From: Closterium sp. NIES-65
Lineage: Eukaryota; Streptophyta; Zygnematophyceae; Desmidiales; Closteriaceae
NCBI GenBank assembly: GCA_948144175.1
Contig: CANXME010002327.1
Span: forward strand, 558,001 to 622,000
Direction: 5' to 3'
DNA: 64,000 nt
Position 1 is the first letter of the stretch. Each line of letters begins with the position of its first letter. Positions 54,762 to 64,000 of this stretch are shown piece by piece. Both the position numbers and the translations under genes were made by a program. The notes below the pieces were generated by a model. It ran no database searches. It saw only the letters and a list, made by a program, of their open reading frames with translations, and was not told where the DNA came from.

Positions 54762-57740
54762 GTGCAAGGAGAAGAGCTGATTGGAGGAAGCGCGGCGGTG
54801 AAGGGGTCGGCTACCTCGGGCCAAGCGGATTGGGAGACTTGGCATCGGCAACTTTCACACGTGGCTGTTTCAACACTGGAGGTGATGCACAAGGAGAAGT
54901 GCGTGCATGGGCTGCAACTGCAAGGAGATGGCACTCACTATGGCAGCTGCGAGGCGTGCATGCAAAACAAGTTTGCGCGGTTCCCGTTTCCACGTGCGGA
55001 GGGATCAGCGAAGGCACCATTGGAGGTGGTGCACATGGACCCGGTGGGTCCTATGAGGACTGAGGGGACTGGGGGAGTGCTGTACTTCCTCACCATGGTG
55101 GACGAATGGAGCCGTTTCACGTGGGTACGTCCCTTGTCCAAGAAGAGCGATGCTGCAGCGGCGATCAAGGAGGATTGGTTGCCGATGGTGGAGCGGCAAG
55201 CGATGCGGCTGGTGAAGGTGATGAGGAGCGATCGAGGTGGAGAGTTCCTTGGAGCGGAATTCACCAAGTTCCTCAAGAGAAATGGCATCCGACATCAGCT
55301 GACCTGCCCTGGAACACCGCAGCAGAACGGCATTGCTGAGCGTGCCAACCGGACCATTGGCGAGGCGGCTAAGACCTTGTTGGGGGCTGCTGGGATGCCT
55401 TACAAGTTCTGGCCTGAAGCTGTTCGCCATGTCATCACGGTCAAGAACAGGGTCTTGACTCATGTTGGCGACAAGCATTGGGTGCCGTACGAGCGTTGGC
55501 TTGGGAAGAAGCCGTCTATTGACATGTTGCGTGTGTGGGGCTGCATGGGGCTTGTGATGGTGCCTAAGGAGCAGAGGCACAAGCTGGAAGTTGCTGCTGT
55601 GTGGGCTGTCCATCTTGGGATGGGACCTGACTTGAAGGGGTGGCTGATGTGGGACCCCAAGAGCAAGAGGACGCTGGTCAGCCGTGATGTCAAGTTTGTG
55701 GAGGACGTCATGTACAAGGACTGGCAGCAGCACCAGCAGGTGCAGATTGGCTTGCGCCTGCATGAGATTGAGCGGTCTGCAGTGGAGGAGGTTCAGCTGC
55801 ACCTTGATGAACTCCATGGGTCAGAGCTGACCAGTGACCACAGTGGCGGTGGTGAGCAGCAAGGCGCTGGTCCTACTGCGGAGGAGGGGTTGGAGGATGA
55901 GTCGGCACGTGTGGACTCACCATCTCAGCCTGAGCCTGCTGCAAACGCCGAGGTCACCAAGAGGAGTTTGCAGAGAGGAGCTTCACCACATGGGCAGCAG
56001 ACTGTAGCCCGTGAGAAGAGAGTGGCAGCAGCACCCTCAAGGCTGAAGTATAGCCGTTTGGGAGGACCCAAGCAAGGTGCCATGGCGGTTCAGGCGGATA
56101 AGGGAGAGGATGAGGAGATGGCGTTCTGTTTCTTCACACCCTTGCCTGGAGAACCAGCCACAGTGGAGGAGGCACTCAGTGGACCCCAGAAGGAGGAGTG
56201 GAGGGCTGCCATGGATGCGGAGTTCAACAGTCTCATTGAGAATGGGACTTGGGAGCTTGTTGAGTTACCCGAGGGGCGACGGCCGATCAGCAGCAAGTGG
56301 GTCTTCAAGGTGAAGAGTGGAGCTGATGGTGCGTTGGAGCGGTTCAAGAGCCGTTTGGTCGCCAAGGGGTTTCAGCAGAAGGAGAAGGTCGACTTTGGGG
56401 AGATCTTCGCTCCCGTTGCTAAGCCATTGACATTGAGGACTTTGATGGCTGGCGCAGCTGTGAAGGGATGGCACGTGAAGCAGATGGATATCACCACTGT
56501 GTTCCTCAATGGAATACTACTGAAGGGTATCTACATGGCGCAGCCCGACGGCTATGAGGATGGGACCAGCCGGGTGTGCAAGCTTAAGAAGGCCATCTAT
56601 GGCCTTAAGCAAGCGCCCAGGTGTTGGTACGAGAAGCTGGAAAAGGTGCTGCTGGGTGGAGGCTTCAAGACGTCCCAGGCGGATCACAGCTTGTTTTTGC
56701 TTGGAGAGGGGGAGCAGTTGCTTTTGTTGCTGGTGTATGTCGATGACATACTGCTGTTCTCACCCTCCATGGAGCAGATTGAGAGGACACAGAAGCTGCT
56801 GATGGACAACTTCAAGTGCAAGATGCTGGGGGATGTCCACTACTACTTGGGGCTGCAGATTGAGAGGGATGTTGAGAGGAGGTGGCTGAAGGTGCATCAG
56901 TCACACTACATCTCTGGTGTCATGGAGCGGTATGGTGTGACTAGGGGTCGCACTGTGATGACACTGTTCCCTGCAGGCTTCAAATTGAAGAAGGCAGCTG
57001 AGGAGGATGATGTGCTTGAGGATGAGCAACAGAATGAGTACCAGTCACTCATTGGGAGTGTGATGTATGCAGCTGTGCATACGCGACCTGATGCTTCATT
57101 CGGAGTGGGGCAGCTGGCCAGAGTTGTGCAACGGCCCACTGTGGAGCAGTTGGAGGTGGCAAAGCGCTTGGTGCGCTACCTCGGATCAACAGCATCTGCT
57201 GGTGTTCAGTTTTCAGCTGGCGGCCAGCTGAAATAGATTGGAGCAGATGGGGTCACGCCTGGTACCTTGAAGCTGTCGTGCTTCACCGACGCCACATGGG
57301 CCTCAGAGGATGAGGATCAGTCATCGGTTGGCGGCTTTGTGTGCATGGTCGGAGGTGGACCAGTGAGCTGGAGGTCCAAGAAGCAGAGTGAGATTGCTCA
57401 GTCTTCTGGAGAGGCAGAGTACATGGCGATGTACCATGCCATCAAGGAGATCGTGCTCCTAAGGAAGCTGCTGGAGGACATGGGAGCTGAACGGGAGGGA
57501 CCTACACCACTTTTCTCCGACAGCGAGGCTGCTATTGGCATGGCCAATAATCCTATCCTGAATGGGCTGAACAAGCACATGAAGATTAAGTGGCACTGGG
57601 TGAGGCTGATGGTGAAGGAGGGAGCTGTTGAGCTTCACCATGTGAAGGCTAGCAAGCAGGCGGCAGATTTTCTCACCAAGAGACTTCCCGAGAGCGCACA
57701 TTGGAAGTGTGCTAAGATGTGTGGCATGGCATTGCACTAG
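54762..57740 (+). CDS. E8 integrase, reverse transcriptase and RNase H
   Basis: In the same frame as the protease, after the TAG at 54750. Integrase zinc region WHRQLSHVAVS with C..C near 54950-54970; core Asp in VHMDPVGPM, second Asp in RSDRGGEFLG, Glu in QQNGIAERANRTIGE. RT: GTWELVELPEGRRPISSKWV, MDITTVFLNG, YGLKQAPRCWYEKL, LVYVDDILLF near 56735. An in-frame TAG at 57234-57236 lies before RNase H (SCFTDATWASEDEDQSSVGG, SSGEAEYMAMYHA, KQAADFLTKRLPE). The end is TAG then TGA (57738-57743). All catalytic motifs are present. Only two nonsense codons separate the Gag-protease, integrase-RT and RNase H blocks. Confidence 0.92.
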
Positions 57741-57828
57741 TGAAGGCAGCAGTGTCATGAATACATGTGAGATTGCGTGCATGAGAGTTTGCATTTGTGT
57801 GAGTGTGTGTGCATGCAGTCCATTAGTC

Positions 57829-58608
57829 TGAGGGGGAGTTTGTTGGATGCACGTCATTCTGAGTGCAGGTCATCCTAACGTCCTGCCGAGTGCTCGTGCT
57901 ATTTGTGCTTGCATGATTTGCATGAGCGTATGTCATTGTGCATGGCTGTTGGATATTATCATCTCTGTGTTTTTCTCCAAGTTTAAATGCTTGATCATGC
58001 AGGAGAAATCCAGAGCTTTCCAACGATACCAAGATCACCTTATTCCGACCAAGATCGCCCAAGTTACAAGATTTCCAAGATTTGGATTTCTTATTACCTT
58101 TTGGGGTTATATCTAATTTGGGTGATTACTTGGGACATGACTAGGGATCTTTGGTTGGGTGGCTAGGAAGGCAACTTTGACTTTTGAATTGGGGTAGCTA
58201 GAAGTTTCTAGCATGGGTTGCAAATGTTGCAACACCTAGGCAAAATCCAACTAGATTGGATTTTGCATGTGACACCACAAGGACCTCATGATGAGGGTTG
58301 CATCCTTACTGCTAGGAAGGTTCCTACCATCCTTCCCTAGCTCTTGGAGAACCCCTTCCCTCTCATGGTTCTCTTGGAGGTTCCCAACTCCAACTTCCTA
58401 TGCCTTAATGCTTGTACTTCCTCTACCATTTTAGTCATGCGGCTGCTGGACGTTTTTACTTGGTTCTCACTCTATAGACCATCTTAACGACTGATTCAAC
58501 TTGGAGATGGTAGCTAAGCCTAAGGCGCAACTTCCTACTGAGCGGATTTGCGTTTAGTTGAGTAATGAGTTCGTCGTAAGCTCTCAAAGTGACGGATCCT
58601 GAACAACA
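57829..58608 (+). repeat. E8 polypurine tract and 3' LTR
   Basis: TGAGGGGGAGTT (57829-57840) abuts the LTR 57841-58608, which matches 52211-52982. TSD CTCGT follows. Confidence 0.93.
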
Positions 58609-58613
58609 CTCGT

Positions 58614-59384
58614 CAACCTAGGAGGGGCGCCGACCTTGGGAGGCCGAATTCTTGAAGTCGACAAACAACTGGTGTAGTCGACGAAGGGCTCGTCGACCTG
58701 AGGAGTTGCCAACTTGGTGAAGTCAGTGGGTGGTCGACAAGCGCATACAGTAGTTGGTGAACAACTACCTCGCAAGTCGACGCCGACTTGGTGGTTTCCC
58801 GGTCGACCCAGTTACCTGGGCGACGAGGTTGTGCGGGGAGCCGCAACCGTCGCCCAGGAAGTTCTGGCAAAGTCGACCTCGGAGTGGTATCTAGAAGTCG
58901 ACGTGGCTCATCAGGCGCAGTCAACGGTACGTGGCTGACTTGGCACCTACTTCGTGCACGTGACGGTTCACGTCACACCAACCGGCTGCAACCACCTGCA
59001 AAGTAGGTGCGCACGCGTGCGCTGCTATCACCTGCGGATGCAACTTTGGACGGTCGCCTTGCTGTAGCGTTGGCAAGCCGCCGACTTGCTATGTTGGCAA
59101 GCCGCCATTCTGCAGCGCTGGAGAGGTGATGACTTGCAGTGCCGACTTTGCTGCGGTGGAGGTCGACCTGCCTGTCTGCTAGGCCGACTTGCTTCTAATG
59201 TAGTCAGTTTCGCCATTATTTTTGCAACCATTGTTCCAAACCTTCTCTCGTGAAACTCTTACCGATTCTCCCTCTGAAGGAACAAGAACACGAAGCAGAG
59301 AGAATGCAAAGGAGCGATGCGATCACTCACACCTTGTGCCTACCCTATAGTCTAGCTCCCATTGGTGTAGATTGATTCTCCGCA
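58614..59384 (+). repeat. S1 solo LTR, right piece
   Basis: Dense in TCGAC motifs (58655-58910), then blocks shared with the H0 LTR: CACACCAACCGGCTGC, GTTGGCAAGCCGCC, GTGAAACTCTTACCG and CCTATAGTCTAGCTCCC. Confidence 0.78.
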
Positions 59385-59389
59385 TTTGC

Positions 59390-60000
59390 GACAGATAAGG
59401 TGCCAATTCTCCTAGCAAGTCATATCGGAATTGTTTTCTCGTACTGCTTCAGGATCATATCACCTAGTCGTGGCCTTTGTTCCGGACCCGTTGCGCCCCG
59501 CTGGCCCCGTCGGCCTTGCTGGCCCCACTGTGCACCATAGGTCACGTGATTACGCTAGCCTCATTGTGCCCCGCTGGCCCCACTAGCCCCTGCTGCCCTG
59601 TCGCGCCCCGCTGGCCCCACTAGCCCCGCTGGCCTCTTGCTCCACGCCCGCCTTGCTAAGCCCGTCGCGCTCGTTGGTCTGCGTCGACGCGCCTGCCGCG
59701 CCTCCCGCGCCCAAGCCGCTGTCGCCATCGCATGCCGACGCCCGCACCTACCCTCGTCGTTATTGTCGTGCTTGTTGCACGCCTTGCCGCCCCTAGCAAC
59801 GCTTGCTGCGTGCTGTGCTACACTCTACTAATACTGATACTGTAAAGGGAGGCAGTTGGGGTGGCGGTCGTGATGGGTGTCGCATCTGGGGTGCCAGTCG
59901 CGCCACCCTGCCGCTTTTGCCCCTGTAAGGGGGAGGTTGATGCAGTGGTGGTCGTGATGAACGACATCCATTCATTCTGCTCAATTTTCCTTACTTCCTT
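59390..60000. other. GC-rich low-complexity stretch, no gene
   Basis: 59480-59640 repeats GCCCCGCTGGCCCCACTAGC-like units, resembling the leader repeats of the Copia elements, but no LTR or PBS is recognisable. A short open frame (59861-60112) runs into the microsatellite and is not convincing. Confidence 0.5.
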
Positions 60001-60036
60001 CTCCTACTCCTCCTCCTCCTCCTCCTCCCCTCTATT

Positions 60037-60094
<58 letters not shown>
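60001..60094. repeat. (TCC)n and (CT)n microsatellites
   Basis: A TCC-type tract at 60001-60030 and an uninterrupted (CT)n tract of 55 bp at 60040-60094. Confidence 0.95.
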
Positions 60095-60097
<3 letters not shown>

Positions 60098-60943
60098 TTT
60101 TACTGTGCTTAGTGCTCCACCTCTTTACTTTTGTTGTCTTCGTGCTTGATGTGCAACTCAAGCCGCAGCGTGCTTACTGCTGCGCGTCGGTCGCTGCACG
60201 TCCTATGCTGCTCGGCAGCCGCTGGGCGTCAGATGCCACAACTTCTAAGGATCTATATGACGTTGTACCCCTTTAGGGAGTGTGGCTTCACGAGTTCTCG
60301 CTGCAGGCTATTTAAGGGGTGTGTCAAATGTATCACACTTTACGTAAACTACCTTTAGAGTAGTTACTAGTGTAGACTCTTGTTGGTGGTGCATCCTCTA
60401 TTTCGATCTCTTGGGCCCTTTCCCTTCTATTATCCCCTCTTTCTCATGTCAACTCTTCAACCCTAGTATTTTCTCTTCTAATAGTTACAATTGACTCGCA
60501 CAATGCCGCCACTTGCCGTCCAATCAATTCACAATTTGTTTGTCTCTTCGTCACCATCATCTATTGGGTAAACACAAAATCACTGGGTCCAGGGATGTAG
60601 CACGGTGAGTGATGTCATATAAAAATAGTTATGTACTATCTGCAATTGCCTAGCAGTTGTGATGTTGACCAAGTCGTGGCTAGCACCGCCGTTGAGAAAA
60701 ATATCTACATAAGGTGTTGCAAATTCTATCTTCGAATAAGATGGGGATGTCTACCACCGTACCTTCATACAGCCGAGCGCGTTTGGTTGCATGAATCCGC
60801 AGTCATAATTGACGAAGGTCTGATGGGTCAGCCAAGCTATAATTCTATTCAGTGGAGGGCCCGTTCACACTGCAATGATGATGTTGACTGCACCACTGAG
60901 GAAGGGAGTCGAATAATCATTGGGGGGTTAAGAACACGCTACC
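60095..60943. other. Unassigned stretch
   Basis: No recognised gene. An open frame at 60631-60993 (120 codons) has no family resemblance that I can see and overlaps the Gypsy relic out of phase. GGGGTG-TGTCAAATG at about 60313-60326 resembles a polypurine tract plus LTR start, but no matching end was found. Confidence 0.4.
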
Positions 60944-61180
60944 TTCTTTGCCCTGAAACAAATTCGTATTTCGCCACCTGTCCACATTGTTGATCCTAAC
61001 CGTCCCTTTGAGCGCGTCACCTATGCTAGAGCTATCACCCTCAAAGTAGTACTGGTACAGGATTTTGGAAGTGGATTACAACTTATCGTGTACGAGACTC
61101 ACAACCTTCACCCGTTCAAACTGAACTACCCGATACATGACAGGGAAATGCTTGCAATCGTGGACGCGCTGAAGCTCTAA
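60944..61180 (+). pseudogene. Ty3/Gypsy RNase H relic
   Basis: A 78-codon open frame ending TAA 61178-61180 reads FFALKQIRISPPVHIVDPNR, then VLVQDFGSGLQLIVYE and NYPIHDREMLAIVDALK. These match the RT-RNase H junction of Ty3/Gypsy elements. The usual catalytic VTDAS reads VTYAR, so the Asp is lost. No other Gypsy module or LTR is recognisable nearby. An old fragment. Confidence 0.72.
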
Positions 61181-61344
61181 CGGACGTAGTCATGACAGAT
61201 AGACAGATCGTCGGTCACTACAGTAACTACGTGCACACCATCATTCCACATCATCCTCCTCCGACCCTACATCTCGGCGACCAGCAAATTACAACTTCAT
61301 CAACCGCTGTCCATGACCCGTCTCTCATCTAAGTAGATTATTAA

Positions 61345-61699
61345 AGCCAGGGTCTCATGTACTACAAGTGCTTTGCAATTGATGGTGAAAGTATGGCTTT
61401 GATTGGTTGGCAAATTGTAAGGTTCTAAGTGGGGTGAAGCGAGGGGTGCGAAGTGAACGTAAATCGCTGGGGGTAACCGAACCATGTAGGCTTGGAAACG
61501 AGGTTTGGAGCCAAACCTAAAATGCCCCCAACTCATCGAGAGTCTCAAGTACCCAAAAGTGTTGTGCAATTGCTTTTGGGGTAGTGACGCAAGCTGTGTT
61601 TCCAACCCAACCAGAGACAACTTCGCCAGCACTAACTTGGTTACCTAGCTTCAAGTGCTTTGCAGTCGATGGCTCCTTAGCTTACATGAGACCCTGGCT
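61345..61699. mobile_element. MITE-like element with 17-bp terminal inverted repeats
   Basis: AGCCAGGGTCTCATGTA (61345-61361) and its exact reverse complement (61683-61699) bound 355 bp with no transposase. TTAA stands immediately outside each end (61341-61344, 61700-61703), which could be a target duplication. Internal features: a perfect AGGTTTGG-AG-CCAAACCT hairpin (61501-61518) and subterminal direct repeats CAAGTGCTTTGCA (61365, about 61652). Superfamily uncertain: TTAA suggests a piggyBac-type element, but TA or longer TIRs are possible. Confidence 0.6.
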
Positions 61700-61703
61700 T
61701 TAA

Positions 61704-62373
61704 ATGCGTGATAATCCTTAGCCATCAAATTCAACACCCCAGGTATTCTTGACGGGTCGAGTTCCTCGCTCGTTGAAAGGACGCACGCCAACTATGCGGA
61801 GATTCACTCTAGAACTGGGCGTGGACTACGTTGGAGGGTGTTTCGATAATGAATAAACTGAGCATATATGTACGTAACATTGTCAAGGAACTACCAAAGA
61901 TGAAGACGAAGGGCCAAGATAAATTGAAGGGCCGGAAACTATTGGAGCCATCGGGATAGTTGCAGGTAGATAACCCAGTGAGGAAAAGGACGAAAACCAC
62001 TTTGAAACTGGTTCCCGCGCCGCACGTTGAAGTCTTGATGTAATAAGAGAATGTACCCGTTAGAGTGCATGGCTAGCTAGGTTATTTTTAATTCCCTATA
62101 ATAGACTTATATAAACCACTGTATTTGCTAGTGATAAACACTTATGTCATTTTACATTCACTCTGACATGTATTATTATTCACTTCCGCTGCAAAACTAC
62201 CTGCGAACAACCCTGAGGCGGGTCCCGGCAAGTCCCGCGTGGGATCGTAAAGGCATCAGGTTGTACGGGGTGATCGCAACGTTATTAGCACATGTGCAAA
62301 TTTGTGTGTTCATGGAGAGATATGGCAAAGGTTTCACTACGTTAGTTGAAGGAACAGTAGATTACAATTAGGC
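61704..62373. other. Unassigned stretch between the MITE and E9
   Basis: AT-richer DNA with many stops in all frames; no gene, LTR or repeat recognised. Confidence 0.5.
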
Positions 62374-64000
62374 ATGCAAGTTGATCTAGCAAGGAAGGCA
62401 TTGCAACACCTAGCAAGCATCCTCCAGGGTAACCTGCCAGCGCAGCAGAAGGTACCAGCGGAAGATAACGTTGGCCATCAGGGTCGCGCTGCTGGAGCTA
62501 GGGGCCCTGCTGCGGGAGGCGCTGGAGCTGGTGACTCTACTACTGGAGTTGTTTCTGCTGGAGGTTCAAGAGCTGCTGGGGGTGCGGGAGCTACTCGTGC
62601 TGGTGGCACTGCACAGCCGCGCCTGTTCGTTGCTCCACCGTCTCCGTCTTCTCAGCCACCGTCTGATTCTACGCTTCGCCAGGTTCTTAGTCTCCCTTCG
62701 TCTACTGGTCTTCCATTACAGCGTGGCTCACCGCTGCCTGCTCCTTCTCCTTACAGTGAGCACATAGAAGGTCTTACTGAGCATCGTGCGCCTGCGTCAC
62801 GTCCTGTCCCGCCTGTCCGTTCTGGTCGTCGTGTTCCTCGTTCGCGTCAGCCGGCTGTCACCGGCACCCACCTCGTAGTTTGTCCTCCTTCCTCTCCTCC
62901 GTAGCATGTTCCCCTGCCGTCCCAACCTGCGTCTTCTCTGCCTACCGTTCCTGAGCCTGAGTCTGACCGCACCCGTTCTGCTCACCCTACTGTCACGCGT
63001 CTGCTAGCCACAGTGGTAACTGACCCGTTGTTTGAGTCTGCTGCTGCGTCTGCCTTAGTCACCGAGCTTGTTGACTTTGCTGCTGCCTGTCGTCTAGACT
63101 ACACCGCTAGTCTTGTTGCTGAGTCTGACATTGTCTGTCCTCCGTCCGTCGGGGGTGAGTTTGCTCTTCACACAGACGTCCTTGAGGACACGCAGGAGGG
63201 CCTTGAGTGTCTTGCAGCCGCTGCACCTCATCTCGTGTCCATGCAGCTTGCCCCTGAGGGAGACCCGGATGCACCAGACATCCCGACCCCGCGCTCTTAC
63301 GCTGAGGCGATCGCGGGTGAGTACTCCTCTCAGTGGCAGACAGCCATGGACACAGAGATGGCATCCTAGAAGTCCACATGCACTTACGTTGACGAGGTTC
63401 CCCCTCCTGGGCCAACATCGTCAGTGGCATGTGGATTTCCAGGGTGAAGCGGCCGCCAGGTTCTCCGCCTGTCTTCAAGGCTCGTTACGTTGCTCAAGGT
63501 TTCAATCAGCAAGATTGAGTAGACTTCTTCCAGACCTTCTCCCCCACCCCAAAGATGACCACTCTTTGGGTGCTGCTGCACGTTGCCGCTCAGCGTGACT
63601 ACGAGCTTCACTCTCTTGACTTCAGCACAACTTTCTTACAGGGCAGCCTACACGAGGAGATCTGGCTGCACCGCCCTCCTGGCTTCAGTGGGTCGTTCCC
63701 TCCTGGTATCCAGTGGAGCCTCCGGCGGCCGGTCTACGGTCTCCGCTAGGCACCACGTAAGTGGCACGACACACTGAGGACTACACTTGTGGCTCTTGGG
63801 TTTGCTCCGTCGACTGCTGACCCATCGCTGCCGACACGTCGCTGCCGCCGTTCTATATCCTTGTGTTCGTCGACGACTTGGTCTTTGCCACTGCAGACAC
63901 TGAGGCTCTCGCCCTGGTGAAGTCGGAGCTAGAGAAGAGACAAACGTGCACAGACCTGGGTGAACTGCGCAGCTACCTTGGCTTGCAGATCACCCGGGAC
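62374..64000 (+). pseudogene. E9: 5'-truncated Copia pol fragment, runs off right edge
   Basis: Similarity to E2-E7 pol begins near 62485 in the AAGGAGAG-type linker after integrase; LTR, gag, protease and integrase are absent. It continues through SPLPAPSPYSEH, RLLATVVTDP, VCPPSVGGEFAL, EGDPDAPDIPTPRSYAEA and the RT start (63430 onward), and reaches KSELEKRQTCTDLGELRSYL at the edge. Lesions: TAG near 62902, TAG 63367-63369 (Trp, same codon as in E3), a deletion near 63403, a TGA near 63517, TAG 63747-63749 (Gln) and a deletion near 63830. The RT box reads FVDD. Open stretches are 62374-62904, 63013-63369 and 63555-63749. The left boundary is not precisely defined. Confidence 0.82.

Larger units (their letters stand above)
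52211..58608 (+). mobile_element. E8: near-intact Copia element of a second family, TSD CTCGT
   Basis: 6,398 bp. LTRs 52211-52982 and 57841-58608 (about 770 bp) differ by roughly ten substitutions and a 4-bp indel. CTCGT flanks both ends (52206-52210, 58609-58613). It has a canonical PBS and conventional zinc knuckle, and lacks the GC-rich leader repeats and poly-Gly linker of E1-E7. Confidence 0.95.
52003..59384 (+). mobile_element. S1: solo LTR of the H0 family, split by E8, TSD TTTGC
   Basis: Left piece 52003-52210 starts TGTTAACGAGAGTTGG, like the H0 3' LTR start at 36090. Right piece 58614-59384 ends ATTCTCCGCA, like the H0 LTR ends. TTTGC flanks both ends (51998-52002, 59385-59389). 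Removing E8 and one CTCGT leaves about 979 bp, close to the H0 LTR length (about 1,080). No internal sequence is present, as expected after recombination between LTRs. Confidence 0.82.

Noticed and set aside
59480..59640. CRISPR-like or tandem array in GCCCCGCTGGCCCC repeats
   Set aside because: Units are short and irregular with no unique spacers; it is GC-rich low-complexity DNA. No CRISPR arrays, rRNA or tRNA genes were recognised in the window.
60313..60420. Possible decayed LTR start (GGGGTG-TGTCAAATG)
   Set aside because: No matching LTR end, PBS or second copy could be found; chance similarity is likely.
60631..60993. Possible small host gene of 120 codons
   Set aside because: No recognisable domain, no splice or promoter context, and it overlaps the Gypsy relic out of phase. 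Kept only as an unassigned stretch.

Overview
The window is almost entirely LTR retrotransposons of the Ty1/Copia superfamily. I see no convincing host gene. The primer-binding sites resemble the plant-type initiator Met-tRNA site (TGGTATCAGAGC), a Ty3/Gypsy relic and a MITE-like repeat are present, and coding GC is very high. A streptophyte (green alga or early-diverging plant) nuclear genome is the best inference; I cannot name the species. Elements are labelled E1-E9 (Copia copies), H0 (an old Copia element that hosts many of them) and S1 (a solo LTR).

Layout. H0 (+ strand) starts left of the window and ends at 43917. It has been cut into six visible pieces by five direct insertions: E1 (-, <1-3182) and E2 (-, 3301-10872) in its 5' LTR, E3 (+, 11473-18888) in its 5' UTR, E4 (-, 19354-34220) in gag, and E6 (-, 36932-43673) in its 3' LTR. 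E5 (+, 19876-27309) is inserted inside E4, so nesting is three deep. E7 (+, 44156-51686) sits in AT-richer DNA just beyond H0. S1 (52003-59384) is a solo LTR of the H0 family, split by E8 (+, 52211-58608), a different Copia family. From 59390 to 62373 lie low-complexity DNA, microsatellites, a Ty3/Gypsy RNase H relic and a 355-bp MITE-like repeat. E9 (+, about 62374-64000) is a 5'-truncated Copia fragment running off the right edge. Five-base target-site duplications (TSDs) support E2 GCCGC, E3 CGATG, E4 TGTAG, E5 GTAAC/GTAAT, E6 ACGCG, E7 ATCAC, E8 CTCGT and S1 TTTGC.

E1-E7 and E9 share one architecture. LTRs are very short (125-137 bp). A primer-binding site is followed in most copies by a small hairpin, then a GC-rich leader of about 1 kb made of minisatellite repeats. 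One gag-pol frame of about 1,950 codons follows: capsid, poly-glycine linker, an unusual zinc-knuckle-like CX13CX3HX4C motif, aspartic protease (DSGA), DD35E integrase, a hypervariable repeat linker, reverse transcriptase (YVDD) and RNase H. A polypurine tract abuts the 3' LTR. E5 is best preserved: one frame over 5.97 kb with two Gln-to-TAG stops and the initiator ATG changed to CTG. Others carry frameshifts (some at a C homopolymer in gag), stops and catalytic substitutions.

The strongest second-look items are the reconstructable nested stack, the post-PBS hairpin with compensatory changes, the expanded zinc-knuckle-like motif, turnover of the integrase-RT linker, the slipping C tract in gag, recurrent CAG-to-TAG lesions, and the gag-less repeat-filled element E6. 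All counts and alignments were made by eye.
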